Below are positions 41,301-53,946 of a DNA stretch of 64,000 nt, piece after piece. The number at the start of each line of letters is the position of its first letter. The first letter of the stretch is position 1. Position numbers and translations under genes: made by a program. The notes under the pieces were generated by a model. The model did not search any database. It saw nothing but the letters and a program-made list of their open reading frames with translations, and was not told the DNA's origin. Origin of the DNA: Cordia subcordata (Eukaryota > Streptophyta > Magnoliopsida > Boraginales > Cordiaceae); the NCBI GenBank assembly GCA_028554755.1, contig JAPTOF010000001.1, positions 1,376,501 through 1,440,500 on the forward strand, read 5' to 3'.

Positions 41301-44300
41301 CTGAAGTGATGATGGTGAGCTAAATCAAGAAGGAGGGAGAGACACGCACTTATGCACCTCGCCTATTAACTTATGCCCAGATATCAGATTTTTTGAAGTC
41401 TGAAATTACATCATTATATCTGTTTCAAACAAGAATTCCCTCACATGGAAATAAGAGCAAATAAAGGATCCACGATTACTTGTCACACGTTTAAAATAAA
41501 TGCATTGTGGTTTTAAAGATTTATAATTAAATTTATTGTCTTTTGCTATTAAAAATAAATTGGAGTACGCTTGTAAACTAAACAGGCCAGTCTAATACTT
41601 ATTTTGACTTTAACAAAGAAGTTCATCCTTGTAACAGAGCCTGCTGTCTTCACTCTTCAAAGCATTAACTGTTGGCCAATCTAATAAATGGGCCAGTCCG
41701 AACTAAACATGCAAGTCCAACACTTATAAACTGGGCTCGCAATGAAGTTTGGGCTCACGACAAAGCTCAGGGTCAGGGGGGCTTCTACAAGCACAAAATC
41801 TTCTTTTTGGACACTCATCAATTAGTTCAATAAAAAAATTACATGCACCAATTCGAATTTAATTATTGAGGGTTTCTAATTTGTATTTTGATTTTTTTTT
41901 TGGTGGAATTAGACTCTTGAAGATTGTAATCATTTGATAAAGCAAAATTTCTTCTTTGTTACTTTCTTTGCTGAATACCAATGGTCTTTTTCTTACAGAC
42001 TAACTTTCGTAACTTAATACTACTAATACAAAACCTACTTAATTCTGAGTCTTTTCTTTTTGCCTTTTTGTATTTGACACTTACAGTATATTTTCCCAGG
42101 ATTTTCCTGACCAATTGGTGTTAATTTGATGATACATGTTAATGAAAATGAAAGGATAAATTGTTATGGACTTCTTGTAGTCTGTTAAATATATAAGAGA
42201 CCCCCTTACAGTTAAAAGTCTATCTCATAATGCCTCTATGATCATTAAAAATAAGCATGTCCCCCTCCATCCAAAAAATTATCATTTCTATCAAATCGTT
42301 AATAGAAAATAAGACACACATTCCAATCTTGCGATCTTCTAGAAGTACATTAGACCTCCTGTGTCTCTCTAAAGTGCATATAAGTGTATACAAGCATCAA
42401 TTTGTCACTTTAGCTAACATAGACAACTTTTGGAACTGGAGGGAAAAGTGGGGTGGGGTTAGAGTATGTGCTTATTTTCATTGACTTGAACTATGAGGGG
42501 GTCTTGATATCGCAAAGATTAGATGCACTTTTAAAGCATCACAAAGGATTCTTCTTTATGAGATTTAATTATAAATCAAAGTTAGTAACATAATATATCA
42601 AAATCAACAACAGAATCTCTATCTAAAATAAAGACAAACAAACAAGTCACAGGAAGACAAATCAAGCAACTTAAAGCGTGTTATATTCTTAACTAGTATG
42701 TCACCTGTGTGATTGCACTGTGCCATATGTAGATTGAAAGATTTTCAAACAAATTAAATAAACTAATTTTAATAGATTAAATAATAATAATATACATACA
42801 ACTAAAAATATAACATTATATTGGAAAAAAAAAATAGACCTACCTAATAAAGAGATTTGCAATCATATAATGGAAAAAGCTTATTGCTACAAATAGCTGA
42901 ACAATATTAAAATCAACTTTTTCATATGACCTACAATAACTTGCTATATTTTACCAAAACAAATAGAGATTAATGTTGTTACTATATTTTAAATACTATA
43001 TAGTGATTAGACTGCAATATATATGATAACATTTTAAGTAGTCAAGTTCATATATATTTGTTAATTGGTAGAATTACATTTAGGGTCCAAATTTAAATTA
43101 TAGATTAGAAAAGGATTTTGAAAAATCTTTCAATTTTACGTATTCTTCTTAAAACGGAAGGAAGGCTTGCCTCCATTTTCTAAGATAACACATGTATATT
43201 GTCAATTATTGTCAGATTAGTGTGTAAATCGAAAAAGATTTGATGAAAATTGACAATATATATATATGTGATTATCTTATATATGCACAATTTTGAAATT
43301 TGTAAGACATTACAATTTGGAATTATGGAGAAATTGTGGTGATATAAAAGGAATTGATTGAATTGCGAGTATCTAGAACAAAAGGAAAGCAAATCTGCGT
43401 TACCATGCGTGAGATTGGAATGTATAAGCTGAAATATAACACTAAAATAATGATACTGAAATATAACACTAAAATAATGATGCTGAAACATAACACTAAA
43501 ATAATGATGCTAAATATAACACTAAAACAATGATTTAATCATGATTTTAGGCTAATGATTAAGTGTAAATAATATATGGAGAAGAAAAAAGAAAGATTTT
43601 TTAGTGCATGAAAAGGGAAGAAATCAAATTGAACAGTGACTAAATGATTTAGTTGTAGGTAATAAACCTGTAATGTCCATATATATTTACAATTTTGAAA
43701 ATCGAAAGAGTTAAGATTTCGTAATTACGGAGGAATTAAATTGAAATATTAAATATAATAAAAAAGGAAAATTCTAAAAAAGGAAGACCATCTATGGAAA
43801 TTTTTTTCACAAAAAGGATAGCTACGCATTTTTTAACATTATTATTAAACAGTAAACACGTGGCAACAAAGTAATAGTGACACGTGGCAACATGGTATTC
43901 AACGGGGTCTGTTTTATACTATAGTATAGATTATTATATTTCTTTATATAAAAACAGGAGTTTTACATTTGTTTGTATTTCTCGTAAATGAGGATGGAGT
44001 GACCCCTTTATCTCAATTTGTTCTTACATTGGTTTGATTTTCTTTGAGTAATATAGATATTGAAGAAAATATGCTGTGTTTTCCTTACTTTTTTCCCTTT
44101 CTTTTTTTTTTAATTGTTCAAAGGAGACAAAGAACCGTGATAAGATAAATACATTTACCCGTGAATTGATATTCAGATGTGTTAATTACCAAAGAAGAGA
44201 GACATAGATGAGGATCTTTTCCTAAGTTTTATTTGGTTTTTACTTTTTAGCTTAAAATTTTAATTATGTATTTTAGTCTTAAAATATCAAAAAATCCCGA

Positions 44301-45706
44301 CCATTAATTTAAATTTCACATCTCTACCAATAATAATTTTTTGTTCTAATTTTCTCACTCTTATTTTTATTTCAAGGAAGGCCAAAGCCGATTACAACAT
44401 GCATATAGTGGGAATTAATTCGTGGACAACTCACACTAAAAGTGAGAGATATTTTATCAATGCAGACTTTTTATTTATTTAAATTAATGGTCAAGATTTT
44501 TTAATATTTTAATAATAAAACACCTTATTGAGATTTTAAGTTAGAAGGTTAGAATTAAATAAAAATTTAGAGAAAATCCTAAGCCGAGAGACATATCCCA
44601 AGGCCTAAGGTACAAATATAAACTCATTTTCAGGATAACGTTGTATGATCTGTAATGAAGCTTCACGTTTCTGCACAAATGTGACCATTGGAGTGCACAA
44701 AATTATGCAACTTCTAGGGCTTTCAGACTGTGTTTTGTTATGGTCGTGTACAAGAAGATTTCCTTTTCTAGGAAATAAGAGAAAATGACAATAACACGTA
44801 TTCTATAAATTTCGATACCAAGAATCATGTATTGAAATCGAAGTTCTCTTTGTTCTTTTGCTTTTTGGAGTCATTTGACGATGTATATAGTTATATATGA
44901 TGTTAACAAAGGATAAAATTAAGAACCGATAACAGAACCTCGAGTTTGATTTGCTTTCTTTCTATTTAGCAAATTCCTTGCCTTTACTTTAATCAGTTAT
45001 CTATATCTATATCCTAATATTGTTCTCGATATATATGGATTACTTATCGTGTCTCACAAACTCGATAAAGAATTAAATTTGTTCTAATTCGTTGATTTTA
45101 TTTTTTAATATGAGAAATCAATTCGCAATATTATTGATAAAAAATTAAAGAAGAAAATATATTATAGATGAACATTCAAATATATCTTTAAAAGACAAAA
45201 GGAAATAATATGTGTACCTAGGTTGATATCTAGTTAGAATTATCCCTTCTTCGCAGACTTTTCAACTCTTAAGATGACTACATTGCATTTACACGCTAGT
45301 CCAGCCAAGCCTAACTTGCGTGAGAGTCGAGAACATCTTGGGTTGCTACAAATGAGTCATATTTTCAAACCTTAAAAACATCCAAAAGTCTATTATTTAG
45401 TTTGGTGTGTTTCCAAATTAAAATTCGTGGCCGATTATAAATTGACAACCGATTGTCTAAGTAGTCTCCTTAAAAAAGCATATCAGGAAACGTTATTTAT
45501 GTATTTTCGAAGTGTCTGTTCGACCATCTCATACGACCAGTTAAATTATTTTGGAATTCATTAATAATTTGGTCTTGCCAACGAAATTGCATACTTCTTA
45601 CAGAAAAAAAAAATGTTACGGCCAAAGGAGTCGTGCCACGTGTATTACGAGCTAGTTCAGAAATTGAATTCCCCCATTTTATTAATAAGTATTTTTGGAA
45701 AAATAC

Positions 45707-45744
<38 letters not shown>

Positions 45745-46079
45745 ACGTAGATTTTTGGAAGTCTATTATGGCCTCTTCTTATGTCTAGCTTGATTATAAA
45801 GCTCTGGTCGTGTGTAAAATAAAGTTCAATACAAAATCATTAAGCACTGAATGACGTCTAATTTTTGAAGAGAAAAATGATCTAGAGGATTTCTCTTTAT
45901 ATTGAGATTCATATATTATTATAGATCCGAAATCATTCTTATTAAGTTAATTAATAAATTGAATTTTATTTGTTTTTTGGGTCTTTAATCTCATTTCACA
46001 AAAAATTCGACGTCTAGAAGGAGTAGTCGTGCAAGCTTTTCCTCTCGCTGGAATAACAGAAGCACCGGTTCTTGACCAT
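41301..46079. other. Repeat-rich spacer, no gene
   Basis: 41.78-42.1 and 43.98-44.72 kb are the second copy of 37.74-39.02 kb. The extra DNA between them (about 42.69-43.93 kb) starts ACTAGTATGTCACCTGTG and ends CTATAGTATAGATT and may be an inserted non-autonomous element. It holds two CACGTGGCAAC words (43858 and 43881) and a 27-bp tandem repeat. TA tract at 45709-45742. A few short frames are present, none protein-like. Confidence 0.45.
43429..43535. repeat. 27-bp minisatellite, four units
   Basis: Units start at 43429, 43456, 43483 and 43510 around the core AACACTAAAATAATGAT. Function unknown. Confidence 0.9.
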
Positions 46080-46190
46080 GTCTCATTCAATGCGATCCAA
46101 ATCATCATCTTCATCAGGATTTTTCAACAATGTCATGCTTAATTAAATTTATAATACCAAGCTTGTTCGCTTTGTTGACACCAGGATATA
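46080..46190 (+). promoter_or_regulatory. Orphan PR-5 promoter (ghost)
   Basis: AAATCATCATCTTCATC, GGATTTTTCAACAATGTCATG, then TTTATAATACC and GTTGACACCAGG follow the order of the promoters of PR-5 genes 2 and 3 (48395-48470 and 53080-53225). No signal-peptide or PR-5 codons follow, so the gene body has been deleted or displaced. Confidence 0.6.
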
Positions 46191-46243
46191 ATTTGATTTA
46201 AAGTTTACAAGAATTAATAAACAGATTTTTTTTTCTTTTTTTG

Positions 46244-46455
46244 GTGATCAGAAAAGGATTCAAATATATTTACGCACTTGGATTATCAATTTTTTTGAGC
46301 TTGGAATTGTTAGTGGAATAAAATCTTTTGATTACCTTAAACGGAAAACATTAATATACATATATAAATATTCTATTCCAAGTGTTTGTTTGGCTTTGAC
46401 CTAAAATATAATTTATGTAAATTGCTTAGTTTCTTTCATGTAGACCTAAAAAATG
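46244..46455 (+). repeat. Left arm of an inverted repeat flanking PR-5 gene 2
   Basis: Diverged inverse copy of 49612-49816. Shared words include GTGTTTGTTTGGCTTTGACC here and GGTCAAAGCCAAACATAAAC there. About 3.2 kb separates the arms. Confidence 0.75.
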
Positions 46456-48349
46456 TGGTGTAGATGTAGAAAAAATGTTATTGCGGTTAAGTTTCCAACA
46501 AGCAAGTTTTGCTCTCCGTTTCAATCTGCCGTACTTATAATGTAATCAATCTATTCAGGTCTTACTAAATTATTTCGCCAACTCCAGCAACTTTTTTTTC
46601 TCTCTATATTTAGAGAATTTTTAACATTTCCTTAAATATAAGAATTTTGTATCAACAGCTTCCTTATATTTAAATTACAAAAAATCTCTATTTTGGTTTT
46701 ACTGCAACAACTTTCCCATTTCAAGAATTTCTTAAATTTGTTTTACTCTAATATCTATTCTTAGTTACAATTAAATGTATTATATTTATTTTTTTATTTA
46801 TATTTGTTCATTTTTATGACAACATTCTATTTTGAATCACTAACATATATTTAATTCTTTTCTTAGCCGTTACCTTATTATTTTAAACTTTTTAATAAGT
46901 GAACACGTTGTATTATTGGTCAAATTGATAAAAACAATTAAAAAAATATTATTACACAAAATTTAAAATAAATATGTATTACGCCTTCGACATTGTGCAG
47001 TCTAACTACCTGTTCATCTGTTGAAATGGCTGAGTATCCTCTTGACTGATTATAACTTTTTAGTTATTCCTTTACTATACGGATTAGACTAGAATAAAGC
47101 TACACGTTACACAAATGTAAAACCTATAATTAACTCATTCATTATATTTATTGGGATGTGGCAACCTACTAGTCACTTCTTATATTTTTTTTAAAATGTT
47201 AACTTTAGTATTTTTATTTTTAAGCGGTAAGCATATTACTATAATCTATTACAATATTAAATGGTTGATTGGATGATACAAATATATGAAAGTTAATATC
47301 AACTACATATACTATATTTTCTAAGATGTAATACCTGATTAGTTGCTTCTTTGATTTTTCCTTTAAAGTATATCTTAAATGTTAACATTATTTTTTATGC
47401 CTAACGAGTGAACATATTATAACTAGATGGAAAACTAAGATTAAATAGTAATTATTCATAAGCATCTATACTTTAAATCACTAACATAGATCTAATTTTT
47501 TTAATTTTTAAATTTCTAATATTATTTCTTATTTAAATATTTTTCCAAAAAGTTTAAGTTTTTTTTTATTTATATTTGTCCTTTATTTATGAACATATTA
47601 TATTTTTCGTTATTAATATAATGTTTATCTTATTTTATAAATTAACAATTTTTTTTAATAATTTCATTTATCATTTATGCCAATTCTTTTTTTTTCAAAA
47701 TAATATGTTATATTTTTATAATTGTCATATCAGAGCTTGAAAAAGGTTGTGGAGAATGGCTTGGGATATCTTTACATGTGGAGATAATCAAAATTGATTT
47801 AGGGGACGAGTTGAGTATCTCCACACGCAACGCAGAGAAACTTTTAGGGAAGATGTGGAGAAGATTGTCCCCAAAAGCTTCCCTACATGTGAGGAAAAAA
47901 GAGCTTACGACATCTGTTTGGAGATGCCTAAGGGCAAATACATCCGGTAATTGGTTTGAATAAGACAAGTAAATGTACTAGCTTGATCATCTTTGAGATA
48001 GCTATAATAAATATGTAAACATCTATTTTGAAGAATTTAGATTAATTTGTTGGCCGAGAGTTACAACAATATTCATCGATCTTGAATACAGTACACGGAC
48101 TCAGGTGGTCCAATAGCAATCTGATCATTGTCGAGTTCTCTCTCTCTCTCTTAATCATCTTTGTGTGAGTGAGGCTGCTGCCTGGGGGATCTAGGTTGAT
48201 ACCTGGAGTAATCCGTAGAGTTCTTCTATGGTGTTGGAATTAAATACAGGTGTTATTAACAATTGCCTCTCGGACTTTTCTTGTGTACGAGTCGTGCATG
48301 TCCGTCCATATATGAATTAGTTAATTTCTACGTACACAAGTTCCACGCC
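46456..48349. other. AT-rich region, probably transposon-derived
   Basis: Strongly AT-rich. 46.55-46.76 kb (ACTCCAGCAAC) and 47.73-47.94 kb (TTTGGAGATGCCTAAG) look like the two ends of one non-autonomous element, but no target duplication was found. The 61-86 codon frames at 47.7-47.97 kb fall inside it. CT tract at 48137-48153. No gene. Confidence 0.4.
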
Positions 48350-48549
48350 GTGATAAGAGCTAGCTTGACCAAGACTATTATCACAGGAAACATCTGATAC
48401 AAGTCATCATCTAAATTAAGATTTTTCAACAAGGTGATGCTTCACTAAATCTATAAATACGAAGCTTTGTGCCTTTGAAGGCGCCCAAAAAAAAAAAAAG
48501 AAGAAGAGATTTTAAGAAACTTCATAGTTTCACTTGTTTATTTCCAGGC
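48350..48549 (+). promoter_or_regulatory. Promoter of PR-5 gene 2
   Basis: TATA box CTATAAATAC at 48451, 99 bases before the ATG. Upstream are TTGACC (48364, WRKY W-box) and the block AAGTCATCATC with TTTTTCAACAAGGTGATGC, shared with other PR-5 promoters in the array. Confidence 0.6.
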
Positions 48550-49245
48550 ATGAAATTCTTCACATCCCTCCCCATTTCCATTTTCCTCCTCACTGCACTC
48601 CTATACGCCTATACCAATTATGCGGCTCATTTTGTAGTCCGAAACAATTGTCAATTTCCTGTTTGGGCTGCTTCTTGGGCTCCTAATGCACCGGTTGGTG
48701 GTGGCAGGAAGCTAGACAATGGCCAAACGTGGGAATTCGATGCCCCTGCTGGCACACAACAAGCTCGAATCTGGGCAAGAACAGGTTGCAACTTTGATGG
48801 GGCTGGTCGTGGTAAATGTGAAACTGGCGATTGCAATGGATTACTTGAATGCACAGGTTATGGCACACCCCCAAACACCCTTGCCGAGTATGCCATAAAC
48901 CAATTTAGCAATCTTGACTTTTTTGACATATCACTTGTTGATGGTTTCAACGTGCCGATGGATTTTAGTCCTACATCTAACGGGTGCACTCGAGGGATTC
49001 AATGTACTGCAAATATTAACGGCGAGTGTCCCAATGAATTAAAAGCTCCTGGCGGTTGCAACAATCCGTGTACTGTGTTCAAGACTGATGAATATTGTTG
49101 TAATTCTGGTAGTTGCGGGCCAACAAATTTCTCCAAATTCTTCAAAGATAGATGTCCAGATGCTTATAGTTACCCTAAAGATGATAACACTAGTACATTT
49201 ACTTGTCCTACTGGAGCCAATTACCGGGTGGTGTTTTGCCCTTAA
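48550..49245 (+). CDS. PR-5 thaumatin-like/osmotin-like protein 2
   Basis: 231 residues from the ATG at 48550. An upstream in-frame ATG at 48469 would add 27 Lys/Arg-rich residues before the signal peptide and overlaps the presumed transcription start, so I reject it. Signal peptide ~1-25 ([19 protein letters not shown]). The PR-5 domain has 16 cysteines, [43 protein letters not shown] and [11 protein letters not shown]. The REDDD cleft set appears complete. The loop after WAAS carries a short extra stretch (WAPNA) relative to its neighbours. By hand count the mature protein is mildly acidic (about -5). These proteins are secreted to apoplast or vacuole and are associated with antifungal or osmotic-stress roles in the family; the role of this one is inferred. 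Confidence 0.93.
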   Translation: MKFFTSLPISIFLLTALLYAYTNYAAHFVVRNNCQFPVWAASWAPNAPVGGGRKLDNGQTWEFDAPAGTQQARIWARTGCNFDGAGRGKCETGDCNGLLECTGYGTPPNTLAEYAINQFSNLDFFDISLVDGFNVPMDFSPTSNGCTRGIQCTANINGECPNELKAPGGCNNPCTVFKTDEYCCNSGSCGPTNFSKFFKDRCPDAYSYPKDDNTSTFTCPTGANYRVVFCP

Positions 49246-51127
49246 TCAGGCAAAATATTATGTACTTCTCGAATAATAAAGACTTCGAAGGCTTGTTATA
49301 GGCACTCGATGTTGTGCCAATAAATTTGTGCACACAGCTATGTGCACTGTATAATGTTCACCAATAATAATATGGATTTACCTTTGTCTTCCCATTTCTT
49401 TCTTATGTCTTTATTTTGTGTTTGTTTCGGTCTATTTTTTGGTTTTATACCCGTAACTCTTCCTCAGCCACGCTTATACATTCGAGGAACATGGGTTCTA
49501 GCTGAAGTAATGAGCCTCCCGAGGTTGACGATATTACACTAAGCTGAAACCGAGCAGATTAAACTTGCCGGTTGGGGACATATATATATACACACACACA
49601 CACACGCCCACCCCATAATTTTAGTTCTAAAAGAAACTAAACAATTTACATAAAACTTAGGTCAAAGCCAAACATAAACACTTGGGACAGAATATTTATC
49701 AATTTGATGTTATTGGTTTAGGGTAATCGAAAGGTATTATTTTCCACTAATTAACAAATCCAATCTCATGAAGTTAATAATTCAAGTGCCAAATTTGAAT
49801 CCTCTTTGTGATCATAAGCGCGCAGCAACCTAATATTATATATTACAAAAAAAAACCTATATGTTCCTGAATCAGGTCTTTTTCTTGATCAACCTAGTCC
49901 ATAATTAATTCTTGGTCCCGGGTTATTCTGAGATTGTCACCTTATTGAGTTCATTAGGGAAGTTATTCTTTGTTATTGATACGAGTATCGACAAGAAAAT
50001 TAAAGATATAATTAAATTTGGAAAGAATTATTAAAAGAATGGAGATTAGATGAGAGCATATTTTTGTGAATGCCAAGGGTATATATGTATATATAGCCTT
50101 TGTTTTGAAGGTTTGTGGCTTAAAATAAAATGGATGGACGGGAAAAGTATATACACGAATAATTATTAATTTTGTCTTAAAAAATAAAAAAAGTTAAAAA
50201 AAAAAGAAAAAGAAAAAGGAAAGTAAGTCCTTACATTAAACTAGCATGTTGACCTGTGCAGTGTTAGATTTTTTCATATTTTATATTTTAGAATTTAGAT
50301 ACTTATATAATAAAATGTAAGCTTTATGAATTAAAGAATTTAATAATGTATTAACTTATATTATTTATTTGATTAAATGTTCACAAGATTTTGAAGAAAA
50401 ATGTTAAATGTAAAAAAAATAAGTATTTTTTTAAGAAAAAGAACCATATGATGTTTTGTGACATCCCGCCCAAGTTTTAAATAAAAAAATGAAACTCTCA
50501 TTATATTCATGTGACAGCTAACTTCTCAAAGTTAAAAAAAAAAATACCATACTTACTACTGTTGAAACATTGAAAAATTGAAGAAAAAGTTATGGGGTTC
50601 CATGTGCATGAAGGTTGAAGTTAAAAAGATTAGTTTATCTTTCAAAATTTTTTTTATCATTTTATTGACATTAAAAAAATTGAATAACTGTTAAAAAATA
50701 AGGAATATAAACAACAAAGAAACAACTAAAAGATGTCATGTGACATCTCATCCAAATATTAAATAAATACTCACTTTCACAACAAAAGAGAAAAAGAAAG
50801 AAAATTTAAATAACATAACCTTTTTTTTGAAAAAATAAAATAAAATAATTAAAAGGGTAACACATGACACTCCATTCAACTATTTTATAAAGATAGATAG
50901 TGTGGATCGAATAGATTGATACCTAGCCTAGAGCTATTCCATCGGAGACTTTTCCACTCTAGCTGGCTAGTACGTGGTTTTCTTTCGTTTTTTTTTTTTT
51001 TTTGGGGGAATTTAATTTTCTAGTTTAAGTGAAGTCGTGCTTGTGCATAATGTATAACGAAGAAGTCGTTTCCATACACGAGAGTCCAAAGACTTTGTCG
51101 GCTGCAGTAAAGGAGTGGCCCCTTCAA
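49246..51127. other. Spacer after PR-5 gene 2
   Basis: Polyadenylation-like AATAATAAAG at 49272. TA/CA microsatellite at 49580-49605. The right inverted-repeat arm is listed separately. 50.24-50.90 kb may be another element of the ACTAG-starting type seen at 42.69 kb (ACTAGCATGTTGACCTGTG). No gene. Confidence 0.5.
49612..49816 (-). repeat. Right arm of an inverted repeat flanking PR-5 gene 2
   Basis: Reverse complement of 46244-46455 with scattered differences. Outer ends read GATCA then A/G-rich then GGATTCAAAT on both sides when read inward. No target duplication outside the arms was found. Confidence 0.75.
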
Positions 51128-51437
51128 TAATATTAATCTGTTGGCTTCAATGTGCCAGTAGATATTATTCCTACCTCTAGTCGGTGTATTCGGAGCATTG
51201 TACTAGGTGTACCGCAGCTATTAATGGCCAGTGTCTATATGAATTAAAAGCTCATGTGTTTGAGGCCCGTTAATATTATTGTCATAATTTTGATAATTGT
51301 GGGATAACAAATTACTCTAAGTTCTTCAAAGATAAATATCCAAATATTTATAACTATCCAAAAAATGATCAAACTCCGGATCACATTACATGTCGTGGGT
51401 TTGACGACATTACTACTGCAATTTGTCAATGGATTTT
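51128..51437 (+). pseudogene. PR-5 thaumatin-like pseudogene, 3' half only
   Basis: Begins within the [10 protein letters not shown] codons (TTGGCTTCAATGTGCCAGTA) and continues through the TSRC, INGQC, CGITNYSKFFKD and YPKNDQT positions to about 51437. A stop replaces M of PMDF, several cysteine codons are lost or shifted (YCC region reads TATTATTG), and there is no 5' part. Confidence 0.82.
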
Positions 51438-51501
51438 GCGGCTTATAATAAAATGGATGGATAGGACAAGTATATTTACGAGCATTTAATAATTGAATTT
51501 T

Positions 51502-51763
51502 TGCCCCCAAGGATATAGGTGAGTTGGTAAGTGGCCAGATGATTGGGGTGGAAACACTCCGACAACGCGGGTTCGAATCTGTGTGATGGCGGTTCTCTTT
51601 GAAATATCGCGAATCGCTACAGGTCGTGACCCGCTTTTTCTATCCCAGTGCCACTTACGTGACATCCTCGAATCATACGCCACTCATGCACATCCCTGAA
51701 TCATAATCCACTTGGTCATAGGGTCTCTGGCACAGGTGAAAAAGAGGTTCGCCTTCGGACTAA
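51502..51763 (+). mobile_element. tRNA-derived SINE with 17-bp target duplication
   Basis: A 262-bp element with an A-box-like TAGGTGAGTTGGTAAG near its start and an exact pol III B-box GGTTCGAATC at about 51571. It is flanked by identical TTTAATAATTGAATTTT (51485-51501 and 51764-51780). Head position of the tRNA-like promoter and the long direct repeat are diagnostic of SINEs. A partial, diverged copy of its 3' part is at about 51965-52070, made by a local duplication. Confidence 0.88.
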
Positions 51764-52280
51764 TTTAATAATTGAATTTTGTCTGGGAAAATGAAATAAA
51801 AACAAGAAAGAAGAAAAAGTACTTTACAGTAACCAGTACTGTGGGTCGTTTGATGCTTAAAGTTATGCCACCAGAGACTTTTCCGCTCTAGCTAGTTGGC
51901 TAGCTTGTAGTTTTCTATCTCTCTCTCTCTCTCTCTTTTTCTTTGCTTTTTTTTCTCTGCATATACCGCCACTTACGACATCCTCGAATTACGCCACTAC
52001 GCACATTCCTGAATCATAATCTACTTGGTCATAGAGTCTCTGGCACAGGTGAAAAAGAGGTTCGCCTTTGGATTAATTTAATAATTAAATTTTGTCTGAA
52101 AAAATGAAATAAAAACAAGAAAGAAGAAAAAGTACTTTACAGTAACCAGTACTGTGGGTCGTTTGATGCTTAAAGTTATGCCACCAGAGACTTTTCCGCT
52201 CTAGCTAGTTGGCTAGCTTGTAGTTTTCTATCTCTCTCTCTCTCTCTGTCTTTTTCTTTGCTTTTTTTTTTTTCCTGGAA
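51660..52280 (+). repeat. 313-bp tandem duplication including the SINE tail
   Basis: AAAATGAAATAAAAACAAG occurs at 51788 and 52101, and the flanking sequence from the SINE 3' part to the CT tract (TTTTCTATCTCTCTC) is repeated with period 313. The first-copy and second-copy CT tracts differ in length. Confidence 0.8.
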
Positions 52281-53029
52281 TTTAATTTTTCTAGATGGAA
52301 GTCGTGTTTGTTCATAAATAATTAGGTATTTCTGTGTAGAAGTCTTTTCCTTGCATGCATGAGAGTCCAAAAATGTCTTCTGCAGCAAACAACTGGTTTT
52401 CTTAATTCTATATATAATAATAATAATAAGAACACTCCAAAAGCCCATTATTTATTTTTCCTTGCATTCTCTAGAAGGTATAAAAAAGAAAAAAATAAAA
52501 TCTCATAGCCAGCTATATATCGTCTATTCCCACCTAAAAAAATTGGGTCAAAAAAGATATGTTTTTTTTGGAAGAGAATTGTATATTTTATGTTCACATT
52601 AAGCTTTTAATTATTAGATGACAACGTAATTGAATTATATTTTGTTATCAAGGTGGTACCAGGTGTCTGACAAGGTTGGTTAGACAAATCAAAGTAAACC
52701 ATTAGGCTAAATTTCTGGGAATTCTCTTATATACACTTATCTAACAATGCATGGAACTCCCTTTAATACAAAATTTTTTCTCATAATTTTTTTTTATAAT
52801 AATTTACTGACAATAAGTATACGTTTCCTCTTTATCTAAAGAATCATTATTTTTACTATATAGAGAATTATGCAAGTTCCGCACAAAGTGTATGCTATAG
52901 TATTGCTATTGCCAATGTAGGCATGGATTTATAGTTAACTTCAGGGTGTAGTCATCCAATATTGCAATTTGCTAATTCGCAATTTTAGCTACCTCTGATC
53001 ATTTCAATCCGTTAATCAACTTGTGGAAT
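52281..53029. other. Spacer before PR-5 gene 3
   Basis: AT-rich with an AAT run near 52418-52429. No gene or recognisable element. Confidence 0.5.
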
Positions 53030-53265
53030 AAGTATAATAGCACTATTTGTTGACCATTACTTGCATTCATCTTTATCTTATCCAAGTCATCGTCTGTACT
53101 CAGACCGAATTCTTTTTTTCTTTTTTTTCTTTTTTTTAAATAAATCGTCTTTACCAAGACTTTTCAGCAAGCTCATGGCTGGTTAATATATAAATAGCGA
53201 ACCTATGGGCTTGCCAACACCAAAAACTTGAGAAATCTAATAGTTTCATTTCTTTCCTGCTAGAC
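53030..53265 (+). promoter_or_regulatory. Promoter of PR-5 gene 3
   Basis: TATA box TATATAAATA at 53187-53196, about 75 bases before the ATG. TTGACC (W-box) near 53060 and ATCCAAGTCATCGTC at 53089, the block shared with genes 1 and 2. The leader CACCAAAAACTTGAGAAATC is similar to that of gene 5. Confidence 0.6.
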
Positions 53266-53946
53266 ATGGAAGTCTTAAAATCTCTCCCCATTTCCATTTT
53301 CCTGCTCATCGCCCTCCTTTCCACCCACACCAAGGCGGCCAATTTTGAAATCCGAAACAATTGTGGTTTTACTGTCTGGGCTGCTTCTGTACCAATTGGT
53401 GGTGGCAAGCAGTTAAACAGTGGCCAAGTATGGAATGTTAATGTTCCTCCTGGCACAAAACAAGCTCGAATTTGGGCCAGAACAGGTTGTTCTTTTGACG
53501 GGGCCGGTCATGGTAGATGTCAAACTGGTGACTGCAATGGATTACTTCAGTGCAACACCTTTGGCACACCCCCTAACACCCTAGCTGAGTTTGCTCTAAA
53601 CCAATATATGAATCTTGATTTTTTTGACATATCCCTAGTTGATGGCTTCAACGTGCCCATGGATTTTAGTCCTACATCTAATGGATGCACTCGGGGCATT
53701 AGATGTACTGCGGATATTAAAGGCCAATGTCCCAGTGCATTAAGAGCTACTGGGGGTTGCAACAATCCATGTACCGTGTTCAAGACTAATGAATATTGTT
53801 GTACCACTGGTCCTTGTGGACCAACTGATTACTCTAAGTTCTTTAAATCTAGATGTCCTGATGCTTATAGTTATCCCAAAGATGATCAAACCAGTACATT
53901 TACTTGTCGTGGAGGAACGAACTATAAGGTAGTGTTTTGCCCTTAG
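53266..53946 (+). CDS. PR-5 thaumatin-like/osmotin-like protein 3
   Basis: 226 residues. Signal peptide 1-24 ([16 protein letters not shown], then ANFEIRNN). All 16 family cysteines are present (33, 75, 85, 90, 96, 141, 147, 155, 165, 169, 178, 179, 184, 197, 214, 225). Putative REDDD cleft: R68 in ARIW, E108, D121, D126 and D199. By hand count the mature chain is mildly basic (about +3), like basic osmotins. No C-terminal vacuolar extension is visible beyond VVFCP, so apoplastic secretion is more likely. Single exon, consistent with this PR-5 subgroup. Its 3' flank to about 55.5 kb recurs after gene 5. Confidence 0.95.
   Translation: MEVLKSLPISIFLLIALLSTHTKAANFEIRNNCGFTVWAASVPIGGGKQLNSGQVWNVNVPPGTKQARIWARTGCSFDGAGHGRCQTGDCNGLLQCNTFGTPPNTLAEFALNQYMNLDFFDISLVDGFNVPMDFSPTSNGCTRGIRCTADIKGQCPSALRATGGCNNPCTVFKTNEYCCTTGPCGPTDYSKFFKSRCPDAYSYPKDDQTSTFTCRGGTNYKVVFCP

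Noticed and set aside
47708..47968. Two opposed frames of 86 and 61 codons
   Set aside because: Part of a probable transposon end; they overlap each other and show no recognisable domain.
48469..48549. Upstream ATG extending PR-5 gene 2 by 27 residues
   Set aside because: The extension is Lys/Arg-rich low-complexity sequence only 10-20 bases past the TATA box and would bury the signal peptide.
51502..51580. tRNA-like A and B boxes
   Set aside because: They belong to a SINE with a 17-bp target duplication; no cloverleaf is possible, so it is not a tRNA gene.
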